Assembly: GCA_949710005.1 (NCBI GenBank)
Contig: OX453282.1
Span: 4,311,389 to 4,375,388, forward strand
Direction of reading: 5' to 3'
From: Ricordea florida
Lineage: Eukaryota > Cnidaria > Anthozoa > Corallimorpharia > Ricordeidae
Length of the DNA stretch: 64,000 bases
Shown here: positions 11,310-22,243 of the stretch, in pieces
Layout: every line of letters starts with the position of its first letter
Numbering within the stretch: the first letter of the stretch is position 1
The notes under the pieces: generated by a model
Told to the model about the DNA's origin: nothing
Database searches by the model: none
The model's input: the letters and a program-made list of their open reading frames with translations, nothing else
Position numbers and translations under genes: made by a program

Positions 11310-11323
11310 GTAACCATAGCAAC
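11310..11323 (+). promoter_or_regulatory. RFX X-box upstream of CFAP144
   Basis: GTAACCATAGCAAC fits the X-box GTNRCC-(AT)-RGNAAC at every constrained position. It lies about 340 bp upstream of the start codon of a cilium gene, the usual target class of RFX factors. Confidence 0.65.
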
Positions 11324-11585
11324 GGTGATCTTTTCACGTGTGGAGATATCATGTTTTCGCATGAAAGCTCACCTGGTATTTCGTCGGTTTTTATATAATA
11401 AACTCGAATCTTCATCGCCCCTTTTGGATAAATATGAATAAGATATATAATGAAAATATAAAATTCATATTACAGCGACATTTGTTTGCGGGTTAATATG
11501 CTTGCAAAAAATCGCGAAGTCTCACATTGTTTCCCTTCTCAACCTTCGCACCTTCCGAGTATACCAAGGTACTGGGAATGAACAA

Positions 11586-11599
11586 GTTACCATGGCAAT
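11586..11599 (+). promoter_or_regulatory. Second RFX X-box, proximal
   Basis: GTTACCATGGCAAT matches the X-box with one deviation in the last base, 64 bp upstream of the ATG at 11663. Two X-boxes in one short 5' region is unlikely by chance. Confidence 0.65.
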
Positions 11600-11662
11600 T
11601 ACAATAGCTGTTTGGCTGCCATTTTGTTTTCCTTGTATTCTTCGTATGATCGTCTACACGAA

Positions 11663-14118
11663 ATGGCAGCTAAAGGAAGCAACGAGGTGAACTACGTCCA
11701 TCAAAATGCTATTCTCTGCGAAACAATCAGGAAGGAGCAACGAAATCACAAATTATATACTAACTACAGCATCAATCCGTTCAAAAAAAGTGAGTATGTA
11801 ATCAGCATGGTTGGTAACGTTAAGCATGTACTTTTACGATTAATTTTACGTTCTTTCATCAGGGTAGATCCATAGTCGCATATAAATGACAAAATATGTT
11901 CGTCCCGTAACTCTTTTTCAGTGTACACGCTTACTGGGAAGCCCAATTCTTTGCACGATTCGGCAGATGGTGAAGAAGACGGTATGTGATATTTTGTCTA
12001 CTGTGATTCTCTTGTGACTCTACGAAAGTGTAACTCTTCAACGCTGTGCCCATTAGCACTAAGAATATTGTATTTGTGCACGCACGTAGTTCAGTTTTTA
12101 TAATAAAAGATTCGTTGTCTTCCTTATTTGTGAACTCTCTTGATCCTTAGCTTGATACAACTAGTCTTTCAATCAACTAGAAGTCTTATACTTTCGAGTC
12201 CTTTGTTTAGCTTTGTTAATACATACAGGGCAAAGCTAAGATGGAGGATTTACGTTAGCTTGGAAAGGTAATCAGCTTTCCTGTCGAGAATTTACCACTT
12301 TACCTCTGTTTTTAAATGGTGGTCAAGTGAGGTCAAGTTGTATTTTGGGCGTTGGCAAAAAGAATGCCATTGAATAATTAGAAAATTTTTCACGAATTGT
12401 GATCTACAGTATTTCCAAGTTTGGTTACTATATATTGCAAATAGCATCAAAATTTAAGCATGGGCTGATTTCCTTCAAAAAAAATTATGGTGACTTTCTT
12501 TGGCCTTGCTAGGTTATTGTTATGTCCAAGTGAAATTAAATAATGTGGTGACAATTTAGACTACTATGTGACTTGAAATCACAATAGTCAACCTTAAGAT
12601 TTACATGCATTAATCAGGTAATACAAAGACAACCAAGGATTGGATCTCCACATCATCCCATACTTCATTATGCATGCTGTTGCTGAATATGTTCAGGGTA
12701 GCACTCAAACTCATACAAACATTTCTTTGTTTTGTACAACAAATTAGATTACAGCTACAGCAATTGTATAATGAAGTATGGGTACATGATATGGAAATCT
12801 GGATGCAACCAAGTGCTTGACATTCCTTGGGAAGGATCTTTAGTCATAATTTGAATCAGAATATCAGTTCATCATTGTTTTTACTTGCCCTCTTTACAGA
12901 CACTTTTTTAGAAGTTATTAAGAAGTCCAATGAAACACCAGTGAAGAAATTTGACTTCCCACAAACATCTGCACAAGAGATAGGGTGGAACACAGATCCT
13001 CTGGTGGGTTTTGACATTTGATTTCTTGTTTTAGTTTTTTTTTTTTGGTTTTCTTCTTTCATGTAACTTGATTCCTTTTTAACCAGCATCCAATCTCTCA
13101 TTACAATATTCACTGTTCATCAACCATTCAGGTTATGAGAATAACAAAAATGATCACCAAAGAGTTGTATTGGTATTTTAAAAATTTCACCTCACTAGTA
13201 CTGCAAAAAAAATATATGAGAACAGTAACATGTAGGATAAAATGAATTTTGATATTGGGGCTTTAAGGGTTTAAGAGTCTTTGAAGGTTATAAGTCAAAA
13301 AATGTTATGTGGTACTTCTATGTTATGTAGAGCACTGCAGTATACTTAATAATCTATCCTTTGTGTTGTCAAACAAGTATATGTTGTGAGTTAATAAAAA
13401 TGGGAATAAATTTAGCACTTAGCACCCAAAATTGCTATTAATTTTTATCAGAAATCAGTGTATGCTAAATACATGAAGATACAACAGAACTGCTTTCTTT
13501 TTTGATTATTGTTTTTAACACAATTTTTGAACTTCTTTAGGAGCAATTGCAGGATACCCAGCCACTTCATTTACTTGTGTCAGATGCTTTTGAAGATCAG
13601 TGAAGCATATTCAGTATGTAAATGAAGTGGCAGGGCATTCTGTAATCTAGGCCAAGGGGACACTCTCTAAATGCCTTTAAAAATCAAGAGGGGTGTAGAT
13701 ACTGTATGTGCGTGTCAGTGCAAGAGAGATACAATTTATCAGATTATGTATTCAAAGTACATGTAATTATATACAGGGTGTTCATTAGGCATTGGAGATC
13801 GGAGAATTCTCTGCCGACTACAAAGAATTCTCCGGCTACTACAGTGAATTCTCCGGTGAAATTAAGATGGCCTGAGCTAGTTTTAAATTCAGACATGGAG
13901 TGCTTTCAGAATATTCTCTTGTTACTTTACACAATTCTCCTGCTGCTACCATTCTTATTGAAAACCCTGAATTATTTCTGATATTTTTGTGTGCCATTCC
14001 CCAGATTGACAGACTATGGAAAGATCGTCTGGAACATCACATTGTAAATACTGAAATCACTAAGTTTATGGACAAGAAATGGATGGTAAAGGAACAGACA
14101 GAAATTAATATGAACTAA
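11663..14118 (+). CDS. CFAP144: Cilia- and flagella-associated protein 144 (FAM183 family)
   Basis: A complete spliced gene: exons 11663-11789, 11922-11981, 12900-13003 and 14005-14118 (405 nt with stop, 134 aa). Every boundary has GT/AG (GTGAGT, GTATGT, GTGGGT donors; TTTTTCAG, TCTTTACAG, TTCCCCAG acceptors) and the phases agree. The start is the first ATG of the frame, after an in-frame-open but non-ATG stretch. Family marks: RKEQ...KLYT.YSINPFKK in exon 1, TGKPNSLHD in exon 2, KKFDFPQTSAQEIGW in exon 3, VNTEITKF and KEQ in exon 4. CFAP144 is a small microtubule inner protein of motile axonemes, and 134 aa is the length I know for it in vertebrates. Two X-boxes precede it and AATAAA follows at 14478. 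The protein should act inside doublet microtubules of motile cilia. Confidence 0.93.
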
Positions 14119-14477
14119 TCAGTTCAGGTTAAACTGATGTTCAGAGACTAGCTGTGCTATTATATGAGTAACTTGTATATTGTAGATATTAAGTTTAAGT
14201 AAGAGGGAAAAATCTGAGGAAACGAAGTTTTGGAGAAACAAGTTTGTACATGTATGCAGAAACCAATTCCACTAGAACCTTTTTTTCTTGAGGAATGACC
14301 AGCAAGGAAATTCATTCAACCAATCATTTTCCAGCTATCATTGTTTTGGAGTAATTTGCACTAATGAAATTCATATTATGTCACAAAACAGCACTCTTCT
14401 GTCAGAAGCATGTATTTTTTATCATTTTGCAGTGTCAATGTTTAGGTACTTAAGTTCCCAGAAGAAAATCAAAATTC

Positions 14478-14483
14478 AATAAA
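14478..14483 (+). terminator. Polyadenylation signal of CFAP144
   Basis: AATAAA 360 bp after the stop codon, followed by a T-rich stretch. It is the first canonical signal downstream. Confidence 0.6.
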
Positions 14484-14511
14484 ACAATATTTTTTTCTCA
14501 ATTGTGTTGAT

Positions 14512-14706
14512 TATAACCCTATCACTCCCTGGAGTGATCAGATTGAAATTTTTTCTTACAATAACAGGGCACTGATAAATATCAAATATGATAAATTGAT
14601 CAATAGTAATACCAAACTCTCAAAACTGACCCATAACCAAATGCAAAACCAATTCTAGCTTTCACTTACAAGAGTTGCTACTCAGATCTTGGGATTGAAG
14701 GGTTAA
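14512..14706. mobile_element. MITE-like inverted repeat (AACCCTTTCACTCCC type)
   Basis: The left end reads TAACCCTATCACTCCCTGGA and the right end, on the other strand, TAACCCTTCAATCCCAAGAT: imperfect terminal inverted repeats about 195 bp apart. This class of short element is common in corals. It sits just past the CFAP144 polyadenylation signal. Confidence 0.55.
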
Positions 14707-15169
14707 AACAACAAATACAGTTCTATAGCAATGGTGTAGAGTGGTATACCCAAATTCTTAAAATTTTGCTTCTGTTTTACTTTCCTTGTAGAATTCCCAA
14801 AAATTTCAGTTTCATGTAATTCTTTCAAAATTTACCAGTTTGCAGATTTTTGTGGAACATTCCCTGGCTAGTAATTATTACATCTTTTGTGACTTTTTTG
14901 GTCAGGTGGAAAGCTCATAAGGCTACCTCAGTTCTATTCAAGTGTCAATATATTGAACTCTGACTTTCAGTTAGAGTAAGCAGACAAACACAGACCTTAA
15001 GTTTGGCAAACTTTAATTTCAATATATTATTGCATAACTGTTACTTCCTACGCTCCAAACATTTCTTTTGGTGTGGATAAATGACAGAATATATACATTT
15101 AAGTGAGGTACTCCCAAATGTGCTTACACAAGCACAGTCGATGTCTGTTTGGCATAAGTCACCACGTAC
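14707..15169. other. No gene recognised
   Basis: AT-rich intergenic sequence without convincing exons or repeats. Confidence 0.35.
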
Positions 15170-15177
15170 TTTCCAAC

Positions 15178-15728
15178 CCCGGGGGGGTGCTCCCTTATAA
15201 GGGCTTAATGGGGACGTGCGGCCAGCCAGGGTATGTTTTTCGGGATTTTTGTCTTAAACAGGGTATCGAATGTATCATTTTTTGTCTTAATCAGGGTATC
15301 GATTTATCATTTTTTGTCTTAAACAGGGTATCGAATTTATCATTTTTTGTCTTAATCAGGGTATCGATTTATCATTTTTTGTCTTTAACAGGGTATCGAA
15401 TTTATCATTTTTTGTCTTAATCAGGGTATCGATTTATCATTTTTTGTCTTAAACAGGGTATCGAATTTATCAATTTTTTTCTTAAACAGGATATCTTTTC
15501 TTGGACGATAAACAGCAAAATTTTTACAAGCTTCTAATGCTAGTTAATATTGACTTCCGTTGACTTTGGCATTGATACCAGGCACAAGTGTCTTAAACAG
15601 GGTATCAAAAATCGGAATTCTGTCTTCAACAGGGTAGGAAAATCAACGATATTTGTCTTAAACAGGGTCAGGGTATGAGGGGCCGCGCCGCACCTCCCCA
15701 CCCAGGGATATATCGAGTACCCCCCGGG
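15178..15728. mobile_element. hAT-like MITE with perfect 8-bp target duplication
   Basis: The element is bracketed by identical TTTCCAAC at 15170-15177 and 15729-15736, the 8-bp duplication expected of hAT transposition. Ends are C/G-rich inverted repeats (left CCCCGGGGGGGTGCTCCCTT, right strand CCCGGGGGGTACTCG) and subterminal GGGGACGTGCGGCC pairs with GGGGAGGTGCGGCG. The interior is a minisatellite (15261-15495) and carries no transposase. A truncated relative lies at 18850-18960. Confidence 0.85.
15255..15495 (+). repeat. 32/33-bp minisatellite in 65-bp dimers inside the MITE
   Basis: GGGTATC occurs at 15261, 15294, 15326, 15359, 15391, 15424, 15456 and (as GGATATC) 15489. Half units alternate AAACAGGGTATCGAAT and TAATCAGGGTATCGAT, so the true period is about 65 bp. 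The plus-strand frame through it is not a gene. Confidence 0.88.
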
Positions 15729-15979
15729 TTTCCAACACCGTCTGGATTCTCTTATTTCCCATCTAGAAAATGATAACAATACAATCAATGGCCGGGGTAG
15801 TACTAAAGGGGTATGGCTTGCCTTGCCCTGCACTCAACGTAATCTGGCTTAAGGGCGCTAAATGGCTGGAAAAAATGTTTTGTGGCCATGTTTTCGCTTG
15901 CCTGAGAGACGCGTAATTCAGAGCGGTAAACAGTAGCTTAAAAGCCCGGGTATGTTTCACGTTAAAAGCTGCGTTCTTG

Positions 15980-16084
15980 TTACTGTACATTCTGCAGTCT
16001 GGACGGGTCCCTGTTTAACATCCTGGCGTTCACATCAGCCAACAGACAAATCAAGACCACGGAGAAGATCAGTTTCTTCGCCAT
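15980..16084 (-). CDS. Small ORF with signal peptide (34 aa or first exon)
   Basis: From ATG 16084 (G at -3 and G at +4) the frame encodes MAKK, a hydrophobic core FSVVLICLLA and a likely cleavage site after DVNA, then a short polar tail ending NVQ before TAA at 15980-15982. This is a textbook signal peptide. It may be a very short secreted peptide or, more likely, the first exon of a longer secreted protein; a weak donor (AAT|GTACAG) exists near 15988 but no next exon was identified. No family recognised. Confidence 0.42.
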   Translation of the reverse strand: MAKKLIFSVVLICLLADVNARMLNRDPSRLQNVQ

Positions 16085-16169
16085 GTCTTTTCTCCGGTTC
16101 TGAGCTAAAAAAGTCAAAGTTAGAAAGTACGCAGGGTGGGGTAGGATGAAGGAACAAGCTATATTTTCA

Positions 16170-16275
16170 AGTATTGGGGGGGGGGGGGTAGTTTCTAAAG
16201 AAACTGTCGCTCCGTCGGTGGGGAATTAAAACACAAGAAATTGGGATTATCAAACAAGTTGATTAAGTAAGTCAT
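16170..16275 (+). repeat. Fragment of the TTTCTAAAGAAACT foldback repeat
   Basis: AGTTTCTAAAGAAACTG, then ACACAAGAAATTGGGAT and CAAACAAGTTGATTAAGTAA match the elements at 31863-32085 and 58941-59172. A 13-base G run (about 16175) precedes it. Confidence 0.7.
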
Positions 16276-16650
16276 ACCACCGGTGGTATAACTTACTTTA
16301 TTACACCCATTTTGAAATCACAGGTGGTCCCTGCAATTTGATTGGCTCATAGCAGTGTGATTTATTCACAAATTGCACCGTCTTTTGCTCTAAACCACAT
16401 CATTTTGAAAAATTTACTTTTCTTCAAAAACCGGGCTTCCTGAAGTGGATAAATAAATAAGTAGTATTGACAAAAAACGGTGACTGTATAAATGGAGTGG
16501 TAATTGAACTTCTGGTCGTGCAATGTTGGTCTGAAATCATACTTGTGATTGCAAATCGAACTCGCGCTATGCGCTCGTGCGATATTTGAAATCACGCCTA
16601 TGATTTCAGACCAAATTGCACTTCACTCAGTTTAATTACCATTATTAATC
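16276..16650 (+). repeat. Dispersed repeat, forward copy of an inverted pair
   Basis: About 370 bp that reappears reversed at 20045-20395 (landmarks GATTTCAGACCAAA, CAATTTGATTGGC, CCGGGCTTCCTGAAGTGGAT, GGTAATTGAACT). It contains a smaller inverted repeat of TGGTCTGAAATCATA. No coding sequence. Confidence 0.8.
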
Positions 16651-17691
16651 TACTTGTTTAATAATCCCAATAGCTATGTTTTCAGTCTTTTTAGGGTTAC
16701 CTTAACCCAGTTTTCTTCCAGCGTATATAACCGAATCCTGTGCTGAAGGCGGGCAATCAAGATCCCTGCTATTGAGTCTAATCTTTATGCCATGTTTAGC
16801 AAGTCTGAATGGGGTTAAATGTTTGGTGTTATTTTCCCATAATTTTTAGTGTTTGCTGTTTAATTGTCCAATTTCTTAATGTTTACTGTTTCCGAAGAAA
16901 ATACTGTTAAGTGTTTGGACGATTCTTCGGCAATGGTCGGACCTCTTCGTTAGTCTTCGAAAATGTTCGACAGTTTTCGGAAATGTACGGCAGCCTTCGG
17001 AAATATTCTGGAATAGATCGGAGTCATCGTAAAATGGCCAAAAACGCCTTGATAATATTAAAAAATAATATTGGACTTTTTGGAGGCGTTTTTGCTTCTT
17101 TCGGGAAAAAAAATTACAGTTTTATAGAATTTTTTAATGTTAGTGTTAAAATGCCTAAAATTTAACTGTTTTATGTTACTAAGCCAAAAAATAAAGTGTT
17201 ATCGAGGTACCCCATTCAGCACCTCTATTTATAAAACGTGTACCAAAAAGGCTGCATATATTAGAGAGCCCTCTTTGTTTTAACAAATGATATTATCAAC
17301 TGAACATTACCATGATAAGACCTATTTGCGATAAAATAGTTATCGTGAAAAGAAATCCGGTATTTCTAAACGATGAGTAACAGTCATTAGCAACCCGGGG
17401 TTAAAGTGAAATCTCTATTACTTTCTACATCTCATATATAGTTGATTTTTTTCTCCATTCCCCTCGAAAACAGATCAATTCTTTGTCCTCAGGAAGTCAG
17501 AGGGGCAAGCGTTTTTCACTGAGTGGGGTACTCAGGCCAAACGAAATAGAGTTTTCTCCGGGTAGTCCGATTTTCCCTTCTCCGCAAAAACCAACATTTG
17601 ATTTGATTTAATTTAATATGATTTGACTTCATTTGTGCCTTACAGTGTCCTCAATTTGTATTGCGGTGCTAGATACAGTTGACACTCAAAT
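16651..17691. other. No gene recognised
   Basis: No exon seen. Around 16910-17010 there is a loose run of TTCGG/TTCGA motifs at 20-30-bp spacing (CTTCGGAAATATTC and similar), giving an ORF that I regard as repeat-derived. Confidence 0.35.
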
Positions 17692-17694
17692 TAA

Positions 17695-17734
<40 letters not shown>

Positions 17735-17742
17735 TATCAGCC
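17692..17742 (+). repeat. (ATT)n microsatellite
   Basis: About 15 uninterrupted ATT trinucleotides, immediately before the repeat at 17757. Confidence 0.95.
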
Positions 17743-17756
17743 GTTCTTACTCAAGA

Positions 17757-18022
17757 ATTTTTTATTACCTCCGCCAAGGAGGTTATGTTTTCACGCCTGT
17801 CTGTTTGTTTGTCTGTCTGTTAATCGTTTTACGCAAAAAACTAATAAACGGATTTGCACCAAATTTGGTGGAAAGGTCGCAAATATACCCAGGATCAATA
17901 GATTAAAATTTGGGATTTATCCGGATTAGATTCCGGATCTCATATCCAGATGAGTGTAATATCAGGTGTACATATGTGGCGGGGCGGAGGTATGCGCTCT
18001 ACCGAGTGCCCTTCTAGTTTCT
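17757..18022 (+). mobile_element. Widespread invertebrate short repeat (CCTCCGCCAAGGAGG type)
   Basis: Starts ATTACCTCCGCCAAGGAGGT with TATGTTTTC and the CTGTCTGTTTGTTTGTCTGT tract, includes GGATTTGCACCAAATTTGGT, and ends GGCGGAGGTATGCGCTCTAC, GAGTGCCCTTCTAG. The ends are partly inverted (CCTCCGCC and GGCGGAGG). I recognise this element from many marine invertebrate sequences; it is non-coding. Confidence 0.7.
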
Positions 18023-18849
18023 TTCTGAAATTGCTATGAATGCACCTCATTTTAAAAACCCAACAACTTCATATATAACTGAGTGGTTACACAAAGACAA
18101 ACAGTAACACAAAGATGCACCAGTTAAATTACAGTGACACAACTGGAATGCCCAGCTGAATAACAAACTGCTTACACTAGATCTGAGACACGGAGCAACT
18201 GAAAGCAAGCAAGTCAAAGGAAGAAAAAGAAAGTAACATGCTAATCTCGATAGAACCGACAGAAAGAGGCGTATCCAAATAATTCAATCGAAATTCAACA
18301 AACATGTAGGCTCCGTTCGTTTCAAAGTGCTCGGCGGCTCGATTCAGCCATAAGAGTGAATTATATCTGCGGTAGGTACTGGGTTCGAGGCGTGGGATGG
18401 CTCTCGATATGGGTTGGGGACGGGCTATCCCACCCCCTTGGCTTTTCCACGATGGTGTCTGGGAATTGCTCACCATCTGGCTTGGGGACTGGGTAATTTC
18501 ACCCCTCCATCCCCAAGTTTTTTTTTCTCTCTTTGTATTTTTCTTATTCTAAGTTCAAGAACACAGGCAAAGAAATAAAAACACTGTCGAAGGGTTCCTT
18601 TTTTCCTTCCTTTTTCTTCAATGTGAGCATTTGCTGGCAAACAAAGGTGTGCTGTAATAATGAAGTTAAGCGTCATATCAGCAATATTTAAAGCGTTGAA
18701 ATGTTTACTTTAATACAATCCGTCTGGGATTTAACGTTGGCCAAGTCAATTAGGCTGGTTTGAGGGGCAGCTGACAACAGCAGCGATTTTTTAGGTAACA
18801 ATCTCAAGTCAAGTGAAAACATTAATGAAAATACTGCATATGATAACAT
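18023..18849. other. No gene recognised
   Basis: No exon or clear repeat. The minus-strand frame 18177-18476 shows no recognisable domain. Confidence 0.3.
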
Positions 18850-18965
18850 TTCCGGGGGGTACTCCCTTATTTGGGCTATACGGGGACATGCCGCTGGACA
18901 GGCTATGGTTTTATGGCCTCGCTGTCCTGAACAGGGTATACAGTTTTATATTCTAATTCGCTCCC
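18850..18965 (+). mobile_element. Truncated relative of the 15178-15728 MITE
   Basis: CCGGGGGGTACTCCCTTATT followed by GGGGACATGCCGC and GAACAGGGTATA reproduces the left end and first internal unit of the hAT-like MITE. No right end found nearby. Confidence 0.6.
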
Positions 18966-19086
18966 CGCTCAAACGAATATAAAACATTTACCATGTAATA
19001 AACAACCATTTGTTGGGTGTGTCCACACGGGCCGCGTGCGCCCTCTTTATCAGTTATGTCGCTACAATCATTTAACATGAATCTTG

Positions 19087-19235
19087 CAAATACTTGGTTT
19101 ATGTTCGGTGTAAAACGCACCAGTGACGTAGCAAAAGATTACAAAGAAAATTCAAACAATGAAGACCACGACAAGAATAGCCTAAAACAAAGAAAATCTT
19201 CACACCGTTTTACACCGAGCATAAACCAAATACTT
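19087..19235. repeat. Inverted repeat with 31-bp arms
   Basis: CAAATACTTGGTTTATGTTC... at 19087-19117 pairs with the segment at 19205-19235 with one mismatch; the loop is 87 bp. The plus-strand frame across it is therefore probably not a protein gene. Confidence 0.8.
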
Positions 19236-19271
19236 GATCATGAATGCAGTGACTTTTCTACAAGGAAATTA

Positions 19272-19751
19272 AGGTTGCGTTCGATTGACCCTATTCCGGA
19301 ATAAGAATTCATTCCGGATTATTCCAGAATAGCCATTCCGTCCGCACGTCAATAAAACGATTACCGTTTCTGGAATAATGGCCCGCGATATAACGATGAG
19401 ACAGCGGCTATCCGTAGGAAAATACAAATTGTTGCAGAATTTGCAACAAACATGGCCGAAACATTAGATGTTGTTGTTTGCTGTATTTTGGCAGCTGTGG
19501 TAGAATTTTTTGTTGACTAGCTTCTGTACCGCTTGCAGCCGCCATTTTTGTTCAGTTGCTGTGCAGATGTTGCGAAGTGAAGAGGACGTGACGTCATTAT
19601 TCCTGATTATTCCAAACATTCTGCTACCTGGAGCAGAATGCTTGGAATACATTCTGCGTATTCCGGAATCGGAATAGTGACTCAATCGAACGGACATTCT
19701 ATTTTATTCTGTTTATTCCCATTCCGGAATAGGGTCAATCGAACGCAACCT
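19272..19751. mobile_element. MITE with 31-bp perfect terminal inverted repeats
   Basis: Left AGGTTGCGTTCGATTGACCC...ATTCCGGAAT and right its exact reverse complement ending at 19751; 480 bp. Internal copies of CATTCCGGA occur near both ends. The ends resemble Harbinger-type MITEs, but flanks (ATTA and AAAT) do not give a clean 3-bp duplication. Confidence 0.85.
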
Positions 19752-20044
19752 AAATACGTCGCTAAGTCTAAATTTAGATAATGTAGTTTCCACGGGTTGA
19801 AAAACATGGTACGAAGGAAACTTTTAAACGTTACGCGAGATTAAGCTGGTTGTTTTAACAACGAACATTAAGTACAAGGTAAGTAAAGCTATATGCCCCT
19901 TCTTCATTGGGTATTTAATGTTCAGGACGATGAGGCGGACGATTGAAGGTCAATGCCAAACTACGCATTTAAAATATGTTCTCATGCTAATGAGCTGGTG
20001 TCAAACACGTGCATTCCTGATAACACCCCAAATGAACGGCTGCA

Positions 20045-20395
20045 TAACCCGTGTGATATATAATGGTAATTGAACTGAGTGGAGTGCCATTTGGTCTGAA
20101 ATCATACGCGTGATTTGAAATATCTCAAGTATGATTTCAGACCAAAATTGCACGACAAGAAGTTCAATTACCACTTTATTACACTCATTTTGAAATCACA
20201 CAGCTTTTTGTCAATACTACTTATTTATTTATTTATCCACTTCAGGAAGCCCGGTTTTGAAAAACAGTCACTTTTTTAAAAATGATGCGATTTAGAGAAA
20301 AAGATGGTGCAATTTGTGAATGAATCACACTGCTATGGGCCAATCAAATTGCAGGGATCACCTGTGATTTCAAAATGGATGTAATCAATACATTT
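20045..20395 (-). repeat. Dispersed repeat, reversed copy of 16276-16650
   Basis: Reverse complement of the first copy with shared landmarks (ACTTCAGGAAGCCCGGTTTT, GGCCAATCAAATTGCAGGGA, AAGTTCAATTACCA) and small indels. The pair could form a 3.4-kb loop. Confidence 0.8.
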
Positions 20396-20399
20396 ACTG

Positions 20400-21845
20400 G
20401 CCTCTCCTAATGGTCAGAATCTGTCCTAAACAGGACATGGTATTGCGAGCCATTACGCGCCATTACAAGGCCATCAATCAACACTGATCAGACCATTTTC
20501 TGGACAGGAATTCTATTGTTGTCGGTATCCTTTAATTAAGTTATTTTTCCATTTATCAGTATCATAACTAGCGCGCATTGACAGAATAGATCGTGCCAGT
20601 AGGTCTAGTTTCTTTAAGTTGGGTGAAGTGATAAAAGGAAGATGTCAGTGTGTCGCACAGGCAGGAGTGCACCCCAATGTACATGATATTGTTCAGGGAT
20701 ATTTTTCTCTGTAGAAGTTCTACTAGTTTTTTAATCGAAATAAAATGAACCTCAAACAAGTTCAACTCTATTTTAGACGCATCATGATTTCCCTGATTGG
20801 AAGAGTTTAAATTCCTGTAAAACGAGAGTGTGTATTTTGTCTCTTGTCCTAAACAGGGTCTTAAAATAGAGGGTGTTGTACTACACAGGGAAGGCTTTTT
20901 AGAGTATTTTGTCCCAAGCAGGTTCAAGATTTCAAACTCTATCCTAGTGAAATCAGGCCATCTGGTTCGGATGGAAGAGAAACGAATACCGAAAGCCCTT
21001 TTCTATGGTGAACTAACAAATGGACAGCGACTAAGAGGTGGGCAATACAAGCGATACACGGATTTTTTAAAATCGAATCTTAATGCATGCCGAATCCATC
21101 TAAAACCTGGGAGCAACCAGCTCAAAGCCGGCTCGCCATCTGCCATTCTGGTGAAGAATTTGAAAGTCAACGTATAGAGAAGGTGAAACTACGACGCGCC
21201 ATGTGCAAGGCGGGTCATACAGAAGACAAACAGCAAGCTCTGAGATGGCATATAATTCATGGTAGGCCACCATATATAGTGTTAACATAACATAACATAA
21301 TTAGTGTTAACGTCACAGCAGCCATATTGGTGTTCCAAAACAATGAAACGGCGACCATGTTGGTGTTCCAAACTAATCCTCTGGGAGTTGAACTCTTTTC
21401 TTATGTAAAAATTTTCTTTTGTTCCAAAAAATTTGCATGGCTGCTGGCCACGTGAGTGAAAACGCTCTATACAAGGGTTTACAAAGGTATATCCTTCTAA
21501 ACCCTTGTCATCACATTTCTTTACAAAAAGATAATATTTCCCTAATAATATTATATGATTCAAGATGAAAAATCCATCTTCTATGTCAAACCTCCCGAAA
21601 ATTACTTTAATTAGATTCATGGACATTATACAAATATGATTGTCTTTAAGTCAGGACAAGACGTGTTACTTTTTTTTATTTTTAAGAACATATTAATCAT
21701 TGTTTGCCCCGAAATCACCTAGGCTCATCAGGGGGGCACACAATAATAAAAGATTTTAATGAGGCTCACACACAAAACAGACAGACACAAAAAAACACAT
21801 AGTTAAAACGAAATTTACATAACTAGAGATATAACAAATCGAATG
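20400..21845. other. No gene recognised; decayed repeats
   Basis: GTCCTAAACAGGG motifs at 20409 and 20846 recall the internal units of the 15-kb MITE. A tandem AACATAAC and short (CATAA) run is at 21284-21300. The two overlapping plus-strand frames at 20830-21290 have no recognisable domain. Confidence 0.3.
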
Positions 21846-21849
21846 GGGA

Positions 21850-22155
21850 TTAGCGTTGTCTATACTCTTATCGACAACGAGTACGCGTCATCACAGTGGT
21901 CAAAATGTTGTGGACTCACGAGGCCCAGCCAAGTGAGTCCACGACAATACCCACGTTAAAAAACTTCAAAGAAAATGCTTTTTTCAGAGCGTGACCAAGA
22001 TCGTGACACAAAGAAAGAGCAAGCGTTGTCTATAACTTTCTCTCATCTGATTGGTTTATTCTTCAAAATGAGCGTTTCTGATTGGCTATTGCTTTGCGTG
22101 ACACTTTGACGCGAGCAGCGTTGTCTAGACTCTTATCGACAACGGCAAATTAGCC
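21850..22155 (+). repeat. Pair of AGCGTTGTCTA..CTCTTATCGACAAC repeats
   Basis: GCGTTGTCTATACTCTTATC at 21852 and GCGTTGTCTAGACTCTTATC at 22120 with GACAACG after each, about 270 bp apart, plus GCGTTGTCTATAACTTTCTC at 22024. A short degenerate element family; no coding. Confidence 0.55.
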
Positions 22156-22243
22156 AATCAGATTTCGAAATTAGTAGCAATTGTGGTAAAAATATTAATT
22201 TAACAAACAGACAGTGGCCAAAGAAAAGTGATTTGTACTTTAT

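Noticed and set aside
15255-15495. Regular 32/33-bp repeats resembling a CRISPR array or a repeat protein gene
   Set aside because: No spacers, and the repeat is bounded by the ends of a hAT-like MITE; the plus-strand frame is only read-through.
16911-17165. 84-codon ORF with repeated TTCGG-derived residues
   Set aside because: Driven by a loose short repeat; no homology recognised and no splice or start context.
19017-19304. 95-codon plus-strand ORF
   Set aside because: It spans a 31-bp-arm inverted repeat and runs into a MITE end at 19272; not a plausible gene.
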